DNA from: Deltaproteobacteria bacterium
Lineage (GTDB): Bacteria > Desulfobacterota > Syntrophia > Syntrophales > UBA2192
Assembly (NCBI GenBank): GCA_012728915.1
Contig: JAAYEC010000008.1
Span: forward strand, 1 to 46,193
Length of the DNA stretch: 46,193 nucleotides
Reading direction: 5' to 3'
Every line of letters starts with the position of its first letter. Positions within the stretch are counted from its first letter, which is position 1. Below the pieces are notes generated by a model. It was not told the origin of the DNA and ran no database searches. It saw only the letters and a program-made list of their open reading frames with translations. Positions 23,666-31,173 of the stretch are shown one piece after another. The translations under genes were made by a program, and so were the position numbers.

Positions 23666-24129
23666 ATGACCGATGAGACGGAGCGGCCGCAAGGGAAGAG
23701 GGGTGAAGCCCCGAAGGCCCGGGAGGGACGGTGAAGCACCGCGTGGCCCCCAAGGTCATGACCGCCATGAAGGACCGGGTACGAGCCATCACCCGACGAA
23801 ACGGGGGACGGAGCATGGAGCGAGTCATTGAAGAACTTCGGGGGTATCTGAGCGGTTGGAAAGCGTACGTCGACCCGGCGGATACGCCCGGCGTCTTCCG
23901 GGAACTCGATCAAGGGATCCGTCACCGTCTCCGAGCGGTGCAACTCAAACAGTGGAAACGGGGTCGGACCGTCTATCGCGAACTTCGCGCCCGAGGGATG
24001 TCGAAGATCAACGCGGCAAAGGTGGCCGCCAATGCCCGCCGCTGGTGGAGGAACTCGGCCATGAGCCTGAATGCGGCCCTTCCGAACCGCTACGTTGATG
24101 GGCTGGGGCTTCCCCGGCTCGGAACGTAA
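23666..24129 (+). pseudogene. Group II intron-encoded protein, reverse transcriptase deleted, frameshifted
   Basis: A reading frame at 23666 gives the usual N-terminus (MTDETERPQGKRGEAPKARE) and stops at 23734. From 23731 another frame gives the maturase (domain X) and C-terminus: MERVIEELRGYLSGWKAYV, QLKQWKRGRTVYRELRARG, ARRWWRNSAMSLNAALPN and GLPRLGT. The full reverse-transcriptase part, roughly 250-300 residues in relatives, is missing and the frame changes at the join. The maturase part alone starts with a GTG and could still be translated, so a small splicing factor is not excluded. Confidence 0.83.
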
Positions 24130-24141
24130 CCTCAACTTACC

Positions 24142-24220
24142 GAACCGCCCGGTGCGGACCCGCATGCCGGGTGGTGTGGCAGGGGGCGGCGGGGGTTACC
24201 CGTCGCCCCTATGCCGATTT
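24142..24220 (+). ncRNA. Domains V and VI of the group II intron
   Basis: Domain V: GAACCGCCCGG pairs with CCGGGTGGT around an inner GCGG/CCGC hairpin (24142-24177). Domain VI: an 11-bp stem GGGGCGGCGGG with CCCGTCGCCCC (one G-U) followed by an unpaired A in CCCCTATGCC, the expected branch-point arrangement. Confidence 0.75.
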
Positions 24221-24332
24221 TATGCAAGAAACGCGAGTCCACAGAGCATCATGGGCCAATAGCATCGAATGGAAGGGGAGGGTGGAAAAGTTCTTAATGG
24301 TGTCGATTCTCGTTAGCTATACGTTAGCAATT

Positions 24333-24368
24333 AAGAAAAAGGGGCTAACCTCGAATGGCCAACCCCTT
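24333..24368 (-). terminator. Rho-independent terminator of tRNA-Thr
   Basis: Minus strand: 10-bp stem GGGGTTGGCC with GGTTAGCCCC (three wobble pairs), 6-nt loop, then TTTTTCTT. It lies 8 nt past the tRNA 3' end. Confidence 0.85.
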
Positions 24369-24376
24369 GAGTTTAC

Positions 24377-24452
24377 TGGAGCCGATGTGGGGATTCGAAC
24401 CCCAGACCTGCTGATTACGAATCAGCTGCTCTACCGGCTGAGCTACATCGGC
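24377..24452 (-). tRNA. tRNA-Thr (anticodon CGU)
   Basis: 76 nt including encoded CCA. Acceptor GCCGATG pairs with CATCGGC, D arm GCTC/GAGC, anticodon stem GCTGA/TCAGC with loop TTCGTAA giving anticodon CGU (codon ACG), and T arm TGGGG/CCCCA with TTCGAAT. It stands alone with its own promoter and terminator. Confidence 0.97.
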
Positions 24453-24475
24453 ATGCCGTCGATTTGGAAGGGAAA

Positions 24476-24504
24476 CATATAAACCCATCCCCTGCCTTTG
24501 TCAA
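24476..24504 (-). promoter_or_regulatory. Promoter of tRNA-Thr
   Basis: Minus strand TTGACA (24504-24499), 17-nt spacer, TATATG (24481-24476). The match to the sigma-70 consensus is near perfect and it sits about 23 nt before the mature 5' end. Confidence 0.85.
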
Positions 24505-24622
24505 GACGGAAACTATCTTGACCCCTTGCAATCCCCGCATTTTCTGGTAACGTTTCGGGCAACGTATCCGGGTGAATTCGTGCGGCATTTCCAAGCAATA
24601 ACCCCAGGGTGACGGGAACGGG

Positions 24623-26593
24623 ATGGGCGCTCAGAAGGGAAACGGGCTCAACTACCGGAGCTGGGTCGAGGTCGACCTGGACAACTTCACGCACAACTGG
24701 CACGAGATGCGCAAGCTAGTAGGGCCCGACGTGAAGATCCTCTCCGTCGTCAAGGCCGACGCCTACGGCCACGGCGCCATCGAGATCTCCAACGTGGCCG
24801 TCCGGAACGGTGCAACCTTGCTGGGGGTGGCCAACGCCGACGAGGGCGTTCAGCTGCGCGTGGGCGGCATCGAGGCGCCGATCCTCATCCTGAGCCCCTC
24901 CATGGGCCTCGAGATCGACGAGATCATCAAGTACAGTCTCACCCCGTCGGTCTCCGATCTCGGCTTTGCCCGGGAGCTCCAGAAGAAGCTCAAGAAGGCC
25001 CAGGCCCGGATGCCCATTCACATCGAAGTCGACACGGGCATGGGCCGCGGCGGCACGATCCACAGCGAGGCCTTCCGCACGATCGAGGAGGTCCTCGAGC
25101 TGCCGAACCTCTCTGTCGAGGGCCTCTTCACGCACCTCTCCTCGAGCGAGGTCGAGGGGGACGACTACAACGAGAAGCAGTGGAATCTGTTCAGGGCGCT
25201 TCTCCAGAAGCTCGAGGAGAGCCGGATCTACATTCCTGTCAAGCACCTGGCCAACAGCGGCGGTCTGCTGAACTTCAAGGAGTTTCACCTGGACATGGTT
25301 CGCCCCGGCATCATGTCCTACGGGATCTACCCCGCCGAGAGCCTCAAGGGGAAGGCCGACCTGCAGCCCGTGATGAGCTTCAAGACGAAGGTGCTGCTGC
25401 TCAAGGAGTTCCCCAGGGGCTACGGGATCGGCTACAACCGCACCTACGTGACGACGAAGCCCACCCGGATCGCCACGATCCCCGTGGGCTACGGCGACGG
25501 CTACGGCGTCATCCTGTCCAACCGGGGCGAGGCCCTGATCCGCGGAAAGAGGGTGCCCCTCGTGGGCCGCGTCTCCATGGACATGTGCACCCTCGACGTC
25601 AGCCGCCTGCCCGAGTGCGAGGTGGGCGACGAGGTGGTGCTGCTGGGCAGGCAGGGCGGTGAGTACATCCCGGCAAACGACATCGCCGCCAAGGCGAAGA
25701 CGATCAGCTACGAGGTGCTCTGCGCGCTGGGCAAGCGGGCCCCGCGCGTCTTCATCCAGAAGGGCCGCGCCGATGCGGTGGAGCCGAGGCTGCGGCGCAT
25801 CTTCATCCCCGACGAGGTGAAGTCGATCTCCCGGATCGACAGCGTGATCCGCCGCTGCTTCCAGACGCGCGCGCGCAGCTCCGAACTGGGGGACGCCATC
25901 TTCTACGAGATGTTCGAGGCCCTCTTTGGCAAGGAGGACCGCCAGCTGGAGCTGCGGACGAACTTCCGCTACGACATCAGGGTTTCCGACTTCACGGCGG
26001 CGGAGAAGGCGAAGGACCCCCAGGCGGAGAACTTCTTCAAGGTCTCGACGCACATCGAGTACACGAAGACCCTGCGCAACTCGATCTTCCTCATCGGCTG
26101 CGCGCTCAACAACCGGCAGCTCTCGCTGCTGTTCGACGAGCCCCGCTGTGAGTACCGGTGGCTGCTGACGGCGAAGGACGAGGGGTTCAAGGAGAGCGAT
26201 TTCCGCGTAGTCCGCGTCTGCGTGGACAACGAGGCGGTTCCCATCCTCCGCTCGGAGACGACGGAGCGCGGCTTCGAGATCTGGTGCGGCGGCGGGGACT
26301 CGCTTCGAAAGAAGCTCAACCGGCAGGTCCGCATGAAGATCGAGATCGAGACGAAGAAGTTCCGCAGCAACAACCTTTTTTCCGTCTTTCTCGTCTACCC
26401 CACGCGGGGCCTCGACATCGATTTCGACTACGAGGGGATGAACCTGAAGAACGTCCGGGAGATCAGCTTCTTCGCGGGCAAGCATCCCTACCCAGAAGTG
26501 ACGAAGGAGGCGGGAAAGCGGATCCGCCTCAAGATCCGCGACGACGAGTGGATCTTTCCAAACAGCGGCGTGACGTTCCTGTGGGATCTCTGA
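24623..26593 (+). CDS. alr: Alanine racemase with a large C-terminal extension of unknown function
   Basis: 656 aa; ordinary alanine racemases are about 370-390. Residues 1 to about 375 are a complete fold-type III PLP racemase: PLP lysine 44 in VVKADAYGHG, DTGMGRGG, HLANSGG, VRPGIMSYGIYP, catalytic Tyr in RGYGIGYNRTY, VGYGDGY and GRVSMDMCTLDV. It makes D-alanine for peptidoglycan. About 280 further residues, starting near FIPDEVKSISRIDSVIRRCF, form a mixed beta-rich soluble domain ending GVTFLWDL that I do not recognise. A heptamer array begins directly after the stop, and two Ddl genes follow on the same strand. Confidence 0.9.
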   Translation: MGAQKGNGLNYRSWVEVDLDNFTHNWHEMRKLVGPDVKILSVVKADAYGHGAIEISNVAVRNGATLLGVANADEGVQLRVGGIEAPILILSPSMGLEIDEIIKYSLTPSVSDLGFARELQKKLKKAQARMPIHIEVDTGMGRGGTIHSEAFRTIEEVLELPNLSVEGLFTHLSSSEVEGDDYNEKQWNLFRALLQKLEESRIYIPVKHLANSGGLLNFKEFHLDMVRPGIMSYGIYPAESLKGKADLQPVMSFKTKVLLLKEFPRGYGIGYNRTYVTTKPTRIATIPVGYGDGYGVILSNRGEALIRGKRVPLVGRVSMDMCTLDVSRLPECEVGDEVVLLGRQGGEYIPANDIAAKAKTISYEVLCALGKRAPRVFIQKGRADAVEPRLRRIFIPDEVKSISRIDSVIRRCFQTRARSSELGDAIFYEMFEALFGKEDRQLELRTNFRYDIRVSDFTAAEKAKDPQAENFFKVSTHIEYTKTLRNSIFLIGCALNNRQLSLLFDEPRCEYRWLLTAKDEGFKESDFRVVRVCVDNEAVPILRSETTERGFEIWCGGGDSLRKKLNRQVRMKIEIETKKFRSNNLFSVFLVYPTRGLDIDFDYEGMNLKNVREISFFAGKHPYPEVTKEAGKRIRLKIRDDEWIFPNSGVTFLWDL

Positions 26594-26649
26594 AGACAGG
26601 CTAAAGGCTAAAGACAAAAGGCAAAGGGCGAAAGGCGAAGGGCAGAATG
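26594..26649 (+). repeat. Heptamer array directly after alr
   Basis: Eight consecutive 7-nt units with no gap, from the first base after the stop codon: AGACAGG, CTAAAGG, CTAAAGA, CAAAAGG, CAAAGGG, CGAAAGG, CGAAGGG, CAGAATG. CGAAAGG and CGAAGGG are shared exactly with the array at 38869. A half copy of the palindromic repeat of 19748 follows at about 26649-26669. Confidence 0.75.
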
Positions 26650-26684
26650 CCCCTCGTCCCCCTTGTAAAGACCGGACGGACGGA

Positions 26685-27740
26685 ATGGACAAATTACGAG
26701 TCGGCATCATCTTCGGCGGGATGTCCTCCGAGCGGGAGGTGTCCTTGAACAGCGGGCGAAACGTCTACGACAACATGGATCGGGAGCGTTTCGAGCCGGT
26801 CCCTCTTTTCATGGCGCCCGGCGGCCGCCTGTGGATCCTGCCCTGGCAGCTCGTCTCCCAGAACACGACAACGGACATTGCGGAGCGCCTCGAGACGGAG
26901 GCCGAGCCGGTCGCCTACGAGTCTCTGAAAACGCGGATCGATTTTGCCTTCATCGCCCTGCACGGCAAGTACGGCGACGACGGCTGCATCCAGGGCCTCC
27001 TGGAGCTTCAGCGCATCCCCTACACGGGGCCGGGCATCCTGGCCTCGGCCATCGGGATGGACAAGGACATCCAGCAGAAGATCCTCCGCGCCGAGGGCCT
27101 CGGGGTGCCGCGGAGCACCGTCGTCGAGCAGCGGTGCTGGGAGGAAGACCGCGATGCCGTGAGGGAGCGTCTCGTCGGGGAGTTCGGCCTTCCCCTGGTG
27201 ACCAAGCCCGTCCGCGAGGGCTCGAGCATCGGCGTCACCGTGGTGCGCAGGGCGGAAGACCTCGACGGGGCCATGGCCGCGGCTCTGAAATGGGACCGGG
27301 CGGTCCTCGTGGAGGAATTCCTCGACGGGACGGAGTTCTCCTGCATCGTGCTGGAGGACGAGGGAGAGCCCCGGCCGCTTTCGCTCACCGAGATCCACCC
27401 CCAGAGCGAGTTCTTCACCTACGACGACAAGTACATGCCCGGCCGCTGCCGGAAGTTCACCCCGCCCAAGACGATCCCGAAGGACATCGCGGAGACGATC
27501 AAGGTCGACGTCGTGAGGACCTTCAGGGCTCTGGGCTTCCGCTGCTACGGGCGCATCGACGGCTTCGTCCTCAAGGACGGCCGGGTCCTCATCACCGACC
27601 CGAACTCCTCGTCGGGGATGGCGCCCTCGTCCTTCTTCTTCGAGCAGGCCGCCGAGCAGGGGATGCTGCCCGGCATGATCGTCTCGAAGCTCATAGAGAT
27701 CGGGATGCGGATCCACGGGGAGAAAAAGGGGCCGCTGTAA
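26685..27740 (+). CDS. D-alanine-D-alanine ligase family protein, paralogue 1
   Basis: 351 aa ATP-grasp ligase. Motifs in order: IIFGGMSSEREVSL, LHGKYGDDG (family HGxxGEDG), YTGPGILASAIGMDK, KPVREGSSIGV, EEFLDGTEF, the omega loop EFFTYDDKYMP, and FRCYGRIDGFVL. The omega-loop Lys-Tyr pair of dipeptide-forming Ddl is kept. The last active-site motif is DPNSSSGMAPSS where E-N-T-x-P-G-M-T is usual, so the substrate pocket differs. ATG 26685 follows the heptamer array. It acts on D-Ala or a similar D-residue in the cytosol. Confidence 0.85.
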   Translation: MDKLRVGIIFGGMSSEREVSLNSGRNVYDNMDRERFEPVPLFMAPGGRLWILPWQLVSQNTTTDIAERLETEAEPVAYESLKTRIDFAFIALHGKYGDDGCIQGLLELQRIPYTGPGILASAIGMDKDIQQKILRAEGLGVPRSTVVEQRCWEEDRDAVRERLVGEFGLPLVTKPVREGSSIGVTVVRRAEDLDGAMAAALKWDRAVLVEEFLDGTEFSCIVLEDEGEPRPLSLTEIHPQSEFFTYDDKYMPGRCRKFTPPKTIPKDIAETIKVDVVRTFRALGFRCYGRIDGFVLKDGRVLITDPNSSSGMAPSSFFFEQAAEQGMLPGMIVSKLIEIGMRIHGEKKGPL

Positions 27741-27782
27741 AGAAGCGTATCGGGGCAGGGGGGATGCTGGAGAAACCCGCGC

Positions 27783-27811
27783 TTTACATCCCTTCGATTT
27801 CTAACTATAGT
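27783..27811 (+). promoter_or_regulatory. Promoter in front of the second ddl paralogue
   Basis: TTTACA (27783-27788), 17-nt spacer, TATAGT (27806-27811), 32 nt before the ATG at 27844. It suggests the second ligase can be transcribed separately from alr and the first ligase. Confidence 0.6.
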
Positions 27812-27843
27812 TCCGCCCAATAAAACAAGACAGGGGCCGGTGC

Positions 27844-28908
27844 ATGACAGCAGAGAACGGAGCGAAGCTCAGGGTTGGTGTCGTCATGGGGGGTGTCTCC
27901 TCGGAAAAGGAGGTCTCCCTCGAGAGCGGCCGCAACATCTTCAGCAAGATGGACCGGAAGAAATACGACCCCCTTCCCCTGTTCATGGACAGCCGCTGCT
28001 CCCTCTGGGAAATCCCGCTGAAACTACTGATGCGCAACAGCACGGCCGACATCGAGATCGACCTGGTCGAAGAGGCCAAGCCTCTTCCCTACGAGGCCCT
28101 GAGAGGCCGTGTCGATTTCGTCTACATCGGGCTGCACGGCAAGTACGGCGAGGACGGCACTATTCAGGGACTCCTGGAGCTACTCGGGATCCCCTACAGC
28201 GGTTCGGGCGTTTTGGGCTCGGCCCTCGGGATGGACAAGTACACGTCGCGCAAGGTGCTCGCCATGAGCGGGATCGATGTTCCGAAGACGGTTGCCGTGG
28301 ACCGGCGGGCCTGGGACGGCGCGGAGCGCGACTCCCTGCTGAAACGAATAGAAACGGAACTCGGCTTCCCCTGCGTCGTAAAGCCCACCCGCGAGGGCTG
28401 CAGCACGGCGGTGAAAAAAGTGGTCTCCGCGGCGGGCATCCCGGATGCCCTGGCCTCGGCCTTCGAGTGGGACAACGTGGCCGTCGTGGAGGAGTTCATC
28501 ACGGGGATGGAGGTGACCTGCGGCGTCCTCGGCAACGACGAGCCCCGGGCTCTCACGCCCTCGGAGACGATCCCCACGCAGGAGATCCTCTCGCTGGAGG
28601 ACAAGTTTCTCTACGGCCAGGGGGAGAACAAGACCCCTGCCAGGGTGCCCGCAGAGCTGCTGAGGCAGATCCGGGACACGGCCGTGCGGGCCTACAGGGC
28701 CCTCGGCCTGAAGGCCTACTCGCGCATCGACATGTTCGTCTGCGACGGGCGCGTCCTCGTGCTCGAACCCAACACCCTGCCCGGCATGACGCCGTCCACG
28801 GTGCTCTTCCACCAGGCGGCGGCCGAGGGCCTGAGCCAGGCCGATTTCATCAGCCGGGTGATCGAGTATTCCCTGCAGGCACACAGGGACAAAAAGGGCC
28901 CCCTGTAA
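27844..28908 (+). CDS. D-alanine-D-alanine ligase family protein, paralogue 2, Phe-type omega loop
   Basis: 354 aa ATP-grasp ligase. VVMGGVSSEKEVSLESGRN, LHGKYGEDG, KPTREGCSTAV, EEFITGMEV, AYSRIDMFV and the canonical EPNTLPGMTPST are present. The omega loop reads LEDKF: the Tyr after the conserved Lys (Tyr216 of E. coli DdlB, recalled) is Phe, as in D-lactate-accepting ligases of some lactic-acid bacteria. Product may therefore be D-Ala-D-Ala or a depsipeptide; sequence alone cannot decide. It has its own promoter and follows paralogue 1 by 103 nt. Confidence 0.87.
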   Translation: MTAENGAKLRVGVVMGGVSSEKEVSLESGRNIFSKMDRKKYDPLPLFMDSRCSLWEIPLKLLMRNSTADIEIDLVEEAKPLPYEALRGRVDFVYIGLHGKYGEDGTIQGLLELLGIPYSGSGVLGSALGMDKYTSRKVLAMSGIDVPKTVAVDRRAWDGAERDSLLKRIETELGFPCVVKPTREGCSTAVKKVVSAAGIPDALASAFEWDNVAVVEEFITGMEVTCGVLGNDEPRALTPSETIPTQEILSLEDKFLYGQGENKTPARVPAELLRQIRDTAVRAYRALGLKAYSRIDMFVCDGRVLVLEPNTLPGMTPSTVLFHQAAAEGLSQADFISRVIEYSLQAHRDKKGPL

Positions 28909-29049
28909 CAGACCGGCAGGTCGAAACGAGATCGTTTAAAGGCGGCCCTTTCCTTCCTCCTCGTGCCGGACGGGCAACCCGCCGGGATTCCCCCCGAATG
29001 TCGCCCCCCCCGTTTGCGCGATGTCCCGTTGACGGCAGCCCGAAAGGTC

Positions 29050-29099
29050 TTGACAAACAGTTGACGCATCAACTATATTGATCGCAAATGTAAGCGATC
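29050..29099 (+). promoter_or_regulatory. marR promoter with two operator-like dyads
   Basis: TTGACA (29050-29055) and TATATT (29074-29079, 18-nt spacer) form the promoter. A perfect dyad AGTTGA/TCAACT (29059-29074) fills the spacer and a second, GATCGC/GCGATC (29080-29099), covers the start region. Placement fits autorepression by the MarR protein encoded 14 nt downstream. Confidence 0.7.
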
Positions 29100-29112
29100 C
29101 CGCAGGGGAGCC

Positions 29113-29550
29113 ATGAGCAACGACGAGCGCCTGATCTATCTTCTCTCCATCGCCCAGCAGGCCCTGAAAGATCACACGAACAGGGCACTTGCAGAGGGGG
29201 GCGGGAGGGTGACCCTCGCGCAGGCGGCCATCCTGCTGCTTCTCAGGGAGAAGGACGGGCGATACATGTCGGAGATGGGACAGGTGATCGGGGTCGACAA
29301 CTCGGCGATGACGCGCCTGGTGGACCGGCTCGAGAAAGCCGGGCTGGCCGTGCGCCGGGTGGACCCTGACAACCGGCGGGCGATTTCGATCCTGCTGACG
29401 ACGGCGGGCCGCGAGGAGGCGGCCGGGGCGCTGACCGTCATCAGGCGCATCAACGAGGAGATCCAGAGGGGTTATTCGCCTGCTGAAGTGGATGCCTTCA
29501 AGAAGGTCTTGCGGGGTATTCTGCACAAGTTCAAGGCGCCGAAGGAGTGA
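29113..29550 (+). CDS. MarR-family transcriptional regulator
   Basis: 145 aa winged helix. Recognition region YMSEMGQVIGVDNSAMTRLV, then wing and following strand with LEKAGLAVRRVDPDNRRAISILLTTAG, are typical. Helices at both ends would make the dimer. A ligand-responsive repressor is likely. It has its own promoter with two overlapping dyads upstream. The DUF169 gene starts 4 nt after its stop, so the regulator probably controls this unit. Confidence 0.9.
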   Translation: MSNDERLIYLLSIAQQALKDHTNRALAEGGGRVTLAQAAILLLLREKDGRYMSEMGQVIGVDNSAMTRLVDRLEKAGLAVRRVDPDNRRAISILLTTAGREEAAGALTVIRRINEEIQRGYSPAEVDAFKKVLRGILHKFKAPKE

Positions 29551-29554
29551 GACC

Positions 29555-30325
29555 ATGGAGGAATGGCAAGACTTGGGAAGGCAACTGAAGGGCTACATCA
29601 ACGTAGACACATTTCCGGTGGCAATCCGCTTTTTGAAAAACAAAGAAAACATGCCCGAAGGGACTCGAACCCCCCTGAAGCACATGAAGGTGAAAATGGC
29701 CCACTGCCAGGCCCAGGCTGTCGCCCGAAAGTACGGCTGGACGATTGCGATGGCCAAAGACGACCTGGGATGCGCAATTTCAGGTCATACCTACGGGTGG
29801 GAAACGGCCGATCCGGATGCCGTCGTGAAGTTTCTCACCAAAATGAATTATGCGGGCGGCAGCGAGGCCGCGAAGACCGTCTATCAATCCTTGCGATGCC
29901 TGAAGCCTGGAGAATGTGAAGCCGTTGTCTACTCGCCGCTGGAGCGGACCAGGATCAAGCCGGATGTCATCCTGATCTATCTCAACCCGGCACAGCTCAT
30001 GCGTTGCCTCCACGGCAGCACCCATCATACGGGCATGCCGATCACCTGCTCGTTTTCCGGTCGCGCGGCCTCCTGCACGGAAGGCGTCATCGGCGCTTTT
30101 CTGGACCAGTGCCCGAAAGTCGTTGTGCCCGGAAACGGCGATCGGGTCTGGGCAACGGCGCAGGATCACGAAATGGTCTATGCGCTGCCCGCGTCCCATC
30201 TGAAGCAGCTGGTGGAGGGTCTTGCCCGGACGCATGAAACGGGAATCCGCTATCCCATCCCATCGTTTCTGCGGTACCAGCCCGAAGTGGGACTGACCCT
30301 TCCTTTAACAGACATCTTCAAATGA
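29555..30325 (+). CDS. DUF169 domain-containing protein
   Basis: 256 aa starting at ATG 29555 with AAGGAG 8 nt upstream. The family start DLGRQLKGYINVDTFPVAIRF, the cysteine-containing stretches CQAQAVARKYGWTI, DDLGCAISGH and ASCTEGVIGAFL, and a C-terminal IPSFLRYQPEV support DUF169. There is no signal peptide or membrane helix. Function is unknown for the family; several conserved cysteines suggest metal or redox chemistry. It is part of a unit with marR, a 53-aa protein and a thioesterase. Confidence 0.87.
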   Translation: MEEWQDLGRQLKGYINVDTFPVAIRFLKNKENMPEGTRTPLKHMKVKMAHCQAQAVARKYGWTIAMAKDDLGCAISGHTYGWETADPDAVVKFLTKMNYAGGSEAAKTVYQSLRCLKPGECEAVVYSPLERTRIKPDVILIYLNPAQLMRCLHGSTHHTGMPITCSFSGRAASCTEGVIGAFLDQCPKVVVPGNGDRVWATAQDHEMVYALPASHLKQLVEGLARTHETGIRYPIPSFLRYQPEVGLTLPLTDIFK

Positions 30326-30352
30326 GTAGAGACACATGGGTCGGAGGCAGAT

Positions 30353-30514
30353 ATGCATCACTATCACAGGCTGAAGGGAAAACCCGATGCGCATCCCATC
30401 GGAGCACCCCGGAGCGACGAATTCCTTGTCAAGCGGGACAGCTACCGCGCCCCGCCTGCCGGTCTGGACGAGCTCGTGAAGACGATCTCGGAAAAGAAAG
30501 GGAAACGGGCCTGA
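30353..30514 (+). CDS. Small uncharacterised protein, 53 aa
   Basis: Begins MHHYHRLKGKPDAHPIGAPR at ATG 30353 behind GGAGG (6-nt spacing), 27 nt after the DUF169 gene. It is basic and contains SYRAPPAGLDELVKTISEKK. No membrane segment. Ribosome site and operon position support it as real; I do not know the family. Confidence 0.6.
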   Translation: MHHYHRLKGKPDAHPIGAPRSDEFLVKRDSYRAPPAGLDELVKTISEKKGKRA

Positions 30515-30591
30515 GGGCTTGCGCTGAGCCGGCGTTTTCCCTGCAGCGTGCGCGGGCTTTCGGCAAACGATCATGCAACAGGAGTTTTTTT

Positions 30592-31026
30592 ATGGAAACC
30601 TCTGTCGAGAAGCGCGTCAAGGAGAGTTTTGCCCGTCAAACCGTGATGGCAACGATAGGGGCATCCATCACCGTGGTTGAACCGGGTGAAGTAACCATCG
30701 AGCTGCCGTTTCGGTCGGATCTTGCACAACAGCATGGCTTCATTCATGGTGGGGTGGTAACCATGATTGTCGATACCGCCTGCGGCTACGCCGCGCTGAC
30801 CCGGATGTCTGCCTCTGCCGCGGTGCTGACGGCCGAATATAAAATCAACTTCCTGTCCCCTGCCGAGGGCGAGAAACTGATTGCCCGGGGCCGAGTCCTC
30901 AAACCGGGCCGGGCCCTGACGGTTTGTTACGGAGACGTGCATGCGGTAAAGGACGGGCAAGAGAAACTGGTGGCCACCATGCTGGCCACCATGATGACGC
31001 GCGAAGAAACGGGGCTGAAGGACTAG
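30592..31026 (+). CDS. PaaI-family hotdog thioesterase
   Basis: 144 aa hotdog-fold protein. The active-site block HGFIHGGVVTMIVDTACGYAA (N/HxxxHGG... with D), plus EYKINFLSPAEGEKLIARGR, fits the PaaI/YbgC-like acyl-CoA thioesterases. It should hydrolyse an aromatic or fatty acyl-CoA in the cytosol. ATG 30592 has AACAGGAG 8 nt upstream. It ends the marR-DUF169 unit and is followed by a separate promoter at 31103. Confidence 0.9.
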   Translation: METSVEKRVKESFARQTVMATIGASITVVEPGEVTIELPFRSDLAQQHGFIHGGVVTMIVDTACGYAALTRMSASAAVLTAEYKINFLSPAEGEKLIARGRVLKPGRALTVCYGDVHAVKDGQEKLVATMLATMMTREETGLKD

Positions 31027-31102
31027 CCAGCCGTCCTGCAGCGGACCTTACCGGACCATCCGTGCGGAAATGGACAACGTTTGCGCCTGGGAGAACCGTC
31101 TC

Positions 31103-31130
31103 TTGACAAAAAACGATAAATTTTTATATT
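31103..31130 (+). promoter_or_regulatory. Promoter of the HExxH protein gene
   Basis: TTGACA (31103-31108), 16-nt AT-rich spacer, TATATT (31125-31130), 43 nt before the ATG at 31174. Confidence 0.8.
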
Positions 31131-31173
31131 ACCGTTGACTTCCTGAAGTCCGCATGGGAGGCGTCTGTCTGTC

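Larger units (their letters stand above)
23235..24220 (+). mobile_element. Internally deleted group II intron
   Basis: The 5' end GTGCAACC (23235) is followed by structured domain I sequence including GTGCGCCCAGCATGGGCGC and GAGGTGGAAGTTCTCCC, as in bacterial group II introns. The encoded protein is reduced to its first about 21 codons and its maturase domain (next entry). Domains V and VI are intact at the 3' end. The element lies on the plus strand just after mlaA. The 3' boundary is near 24216-24222 and is uncertain. Mobility is lost without the reverse transcriptase, but splicing in trans could be retained. Confidence 0.82.

Noticed and set aside
22042-24165. Minus-strand open frame of 707 codons
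   Set aside because: It runs antisense to mlaA and the intron, has no domain pattern or ribosome site, and arises from high GC content.
26594-26649. CRISPR array
   Set aside because: Units are 7 nt with no spacers; no cas genes in the window.
24716-26710. Minus-strand open frame of 664 codons opposite alr
   Set aside because: Antisense shadow of a clear racemase gene; composition rich in Asp, His, Val and Gln typical of GC-driven shadows.
24623-28908. A vanT/vanA-type acquired glycopeptide-resistance operon
   Set aside because: The racemase lacks a membrane domain, there is no VanX/VanY or VanH, and base composition equals the surroundings; only the Phe-type loop is suggestive.
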